Origin: UBA7672 sp036733305
Lineage (GTDB): Bacteria; Pseudomonadota; Alphaproteobacteria; Caulobacterales; Hyphomonadaceae
Direction of reading: 5' to 3'
Length of the DNA stretch: 5,707 nt
Assembly (NCBI GenBank): GCA_036733305.1
Contig: DAINAT010000160.1
Location: forward strand, 1 to 5,707
Shown piece by piece: positions 5,029 to 5,707 of this stretch (its first letter is position 1; every line of letters starts with the position of its first letter). A program made the position numbers and the translations under genes. The notes beneath the pieces were generated by a model, which saw only the letters and a program-made list of their open reading frames with translations, was not told the DNA's origin and ran no database searches.

Positions 5029-5707
5029 ATGAGCGACGGAAACAGCCAATCGAGCGGCTCCTCAGCAGGAGCAGGCAGCGCCGGGTTCGACCGGACGGCC
5101 GGCGCCCAGCGCTGGGGCGAGGGCGCCCCCGACCGCGCCAAGTCCCGCTCCCTGGGCCCCCTCCTGAAGCTCGCCCCCTACATGAAGCGCCAGCAGACCA
5201 CGGCGATCATGGGCGTAATCTTCCTGTTTGTGGCCGCTGTGCTGAACCTCGCCATCACCTTCCCGGTGCAATGGCTCGGCAACAACGCGTTCCAGAGTTT
5301 CGATCCGGCGATGATCAATGCCGGCTTCCTCGCCATGATCGGCATCGCGCTGGCCCTCGGCGTCGCCTCGGCGATCCGCTTCTACTTCTTCTCCCGCTTC
5401 GGCGAGCGGCTGGCCGCTGACCTGCGTGGCGATGTCTACGCCCGCCTGATGTCGCTCTCGCCCGCCTACTTCTCCAAGCTGAAGACAGGGGAGGCCGTTT
5501 CACGCCTAACCGCAGACGTCACGCTGATCGAGACCTTCTTCGGCTCCACCTTCTCGATGGCCGTCCGCTCGACCGTGACCTCAGTCGGCGCGCTGATCCT
5601 GATGTTCATCACATCGTGGAAGCTCACCGCGATCCTGTTCGTGCTCGCCCCCGTGCTGATCCTGCCGATCCTCGGCATGGGCCGCCGCGTGCGCAAGCTG
5701 TCAGTCA
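5029..5707 (+). CDS. MsbA-related ABC exporter, N-terminal transmembrane part (runs off the window)
   Basis: The first 226 residues of an ABC exporter half-transporter (fused membrane and ATPase domains expected; only the first is inside the window). Residues 1-40 are a Gly/Ser-rich hydrophilic lead. Hydrophobic helices lie at about 57-78, 98-118, 173-194 and 197-217. The intracellular segment ERLAADLRGDVYARLMSL (126-143), followed by YFSKLKTGEAVSRLTADV (147-164), is typical of type IV exporters such as MsbA. Walker A, signature and Walker B motifs would lie downstream. It most resembles the MsbA-related alphaproteobacterial family often found beside rpmE; the substrate (lipid or drug) cannot be told. 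The start is ATG 5029 with GAGGG four bases upstream. The gene is divergent from rpmE across 163 bp. Confidence 0.9.
   Translation, partial: MSDGNSQSSGSSAGAGSAGFDRTAGAQRWGEGAPDRAKSRSLGPLLKLAPYMKRQQTTAIMGVIFLFVAAVLNLAITFPVQWLGNNAFQSFDPAMINAGFLAMIGIALALGVASAIRFYFFSRFGERLAADLRGDVYARLMSLSPAYFSKLKTGEAVSRLTADVTLIETFFGSTFSMAVRSTVTSVGALILMFITSWKLTAILFVLAPVLILPILGMGRRVRKLSV

Overview
The window looks like a piece of a high-GC alphaproteobacterial chromosome. The main evidence is rcdA (DUF1465, the ClpXP adaptor for the cell-cycle regulator CtrA) and a DUF1192 gene, two families I know essentially from Alphaproteobacteria. They sit close to a zinc-free L31 gene and an MsbA-related ABC exporter. A Caulobacterales/Hyphomonadaceae-type host is a reasonable guess but not proven. 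No rRNA, tRNA, CRISPR array, insertion sequence or prophage gene was seen.

Layout. Positions 58-1044 (minus) encode a PIG3-type NAD(P)H quinone oxidoreductase. It is divergent from a 59-residue DUF1192 gene (1136-1315, plus). A 174-bp gap rich in inverted repeats and CAAGG pentamers leads to rcdA (1490-2038, plus). Only 8 bp past the rcdA stop, a convergent gene (2047-3723, minus) ends. It encodes a 558-residue protein with a degenerate TIR-like domain, one predicted membrane helix and a long TPR array. A 183-bp divergent gap leads to a DUF1275/YoaK-type membrane protein (3907-4551, plus). That gene converges on rpmE (4638-4865, minus), and the rpmE terminator overlaps the DUF1275 stop codon. 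A 163-bp divergent gap then leads to an MsbA-related ABC exporter (5029 to beyond the window end, plus), seen only as the first 226 residues of its transmembrane domain.

How the genes relate. The outer genes look like chromosomal housekeeping genes: quinone reductase, DUF1192, rcdA, rpmE and exporter. The TIR-TPR and DUF1275 genes between rcdA and rpmE look like accessory content. Nearly every neighbouring pair is divergent or convergent, so this is a set of single transcription units, with DUF1192-rcdA the only same-strand neighbours. The most unusual item is the TIR-TM-TPR protein. Its TIR fold is recognisable, but the position of the catalytic glutamate is a glutamine, which suggests a scaffold or sensor rather than an NAD-cleaving enzyme. 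Nothing here establishes a complete new defence or signalling system.
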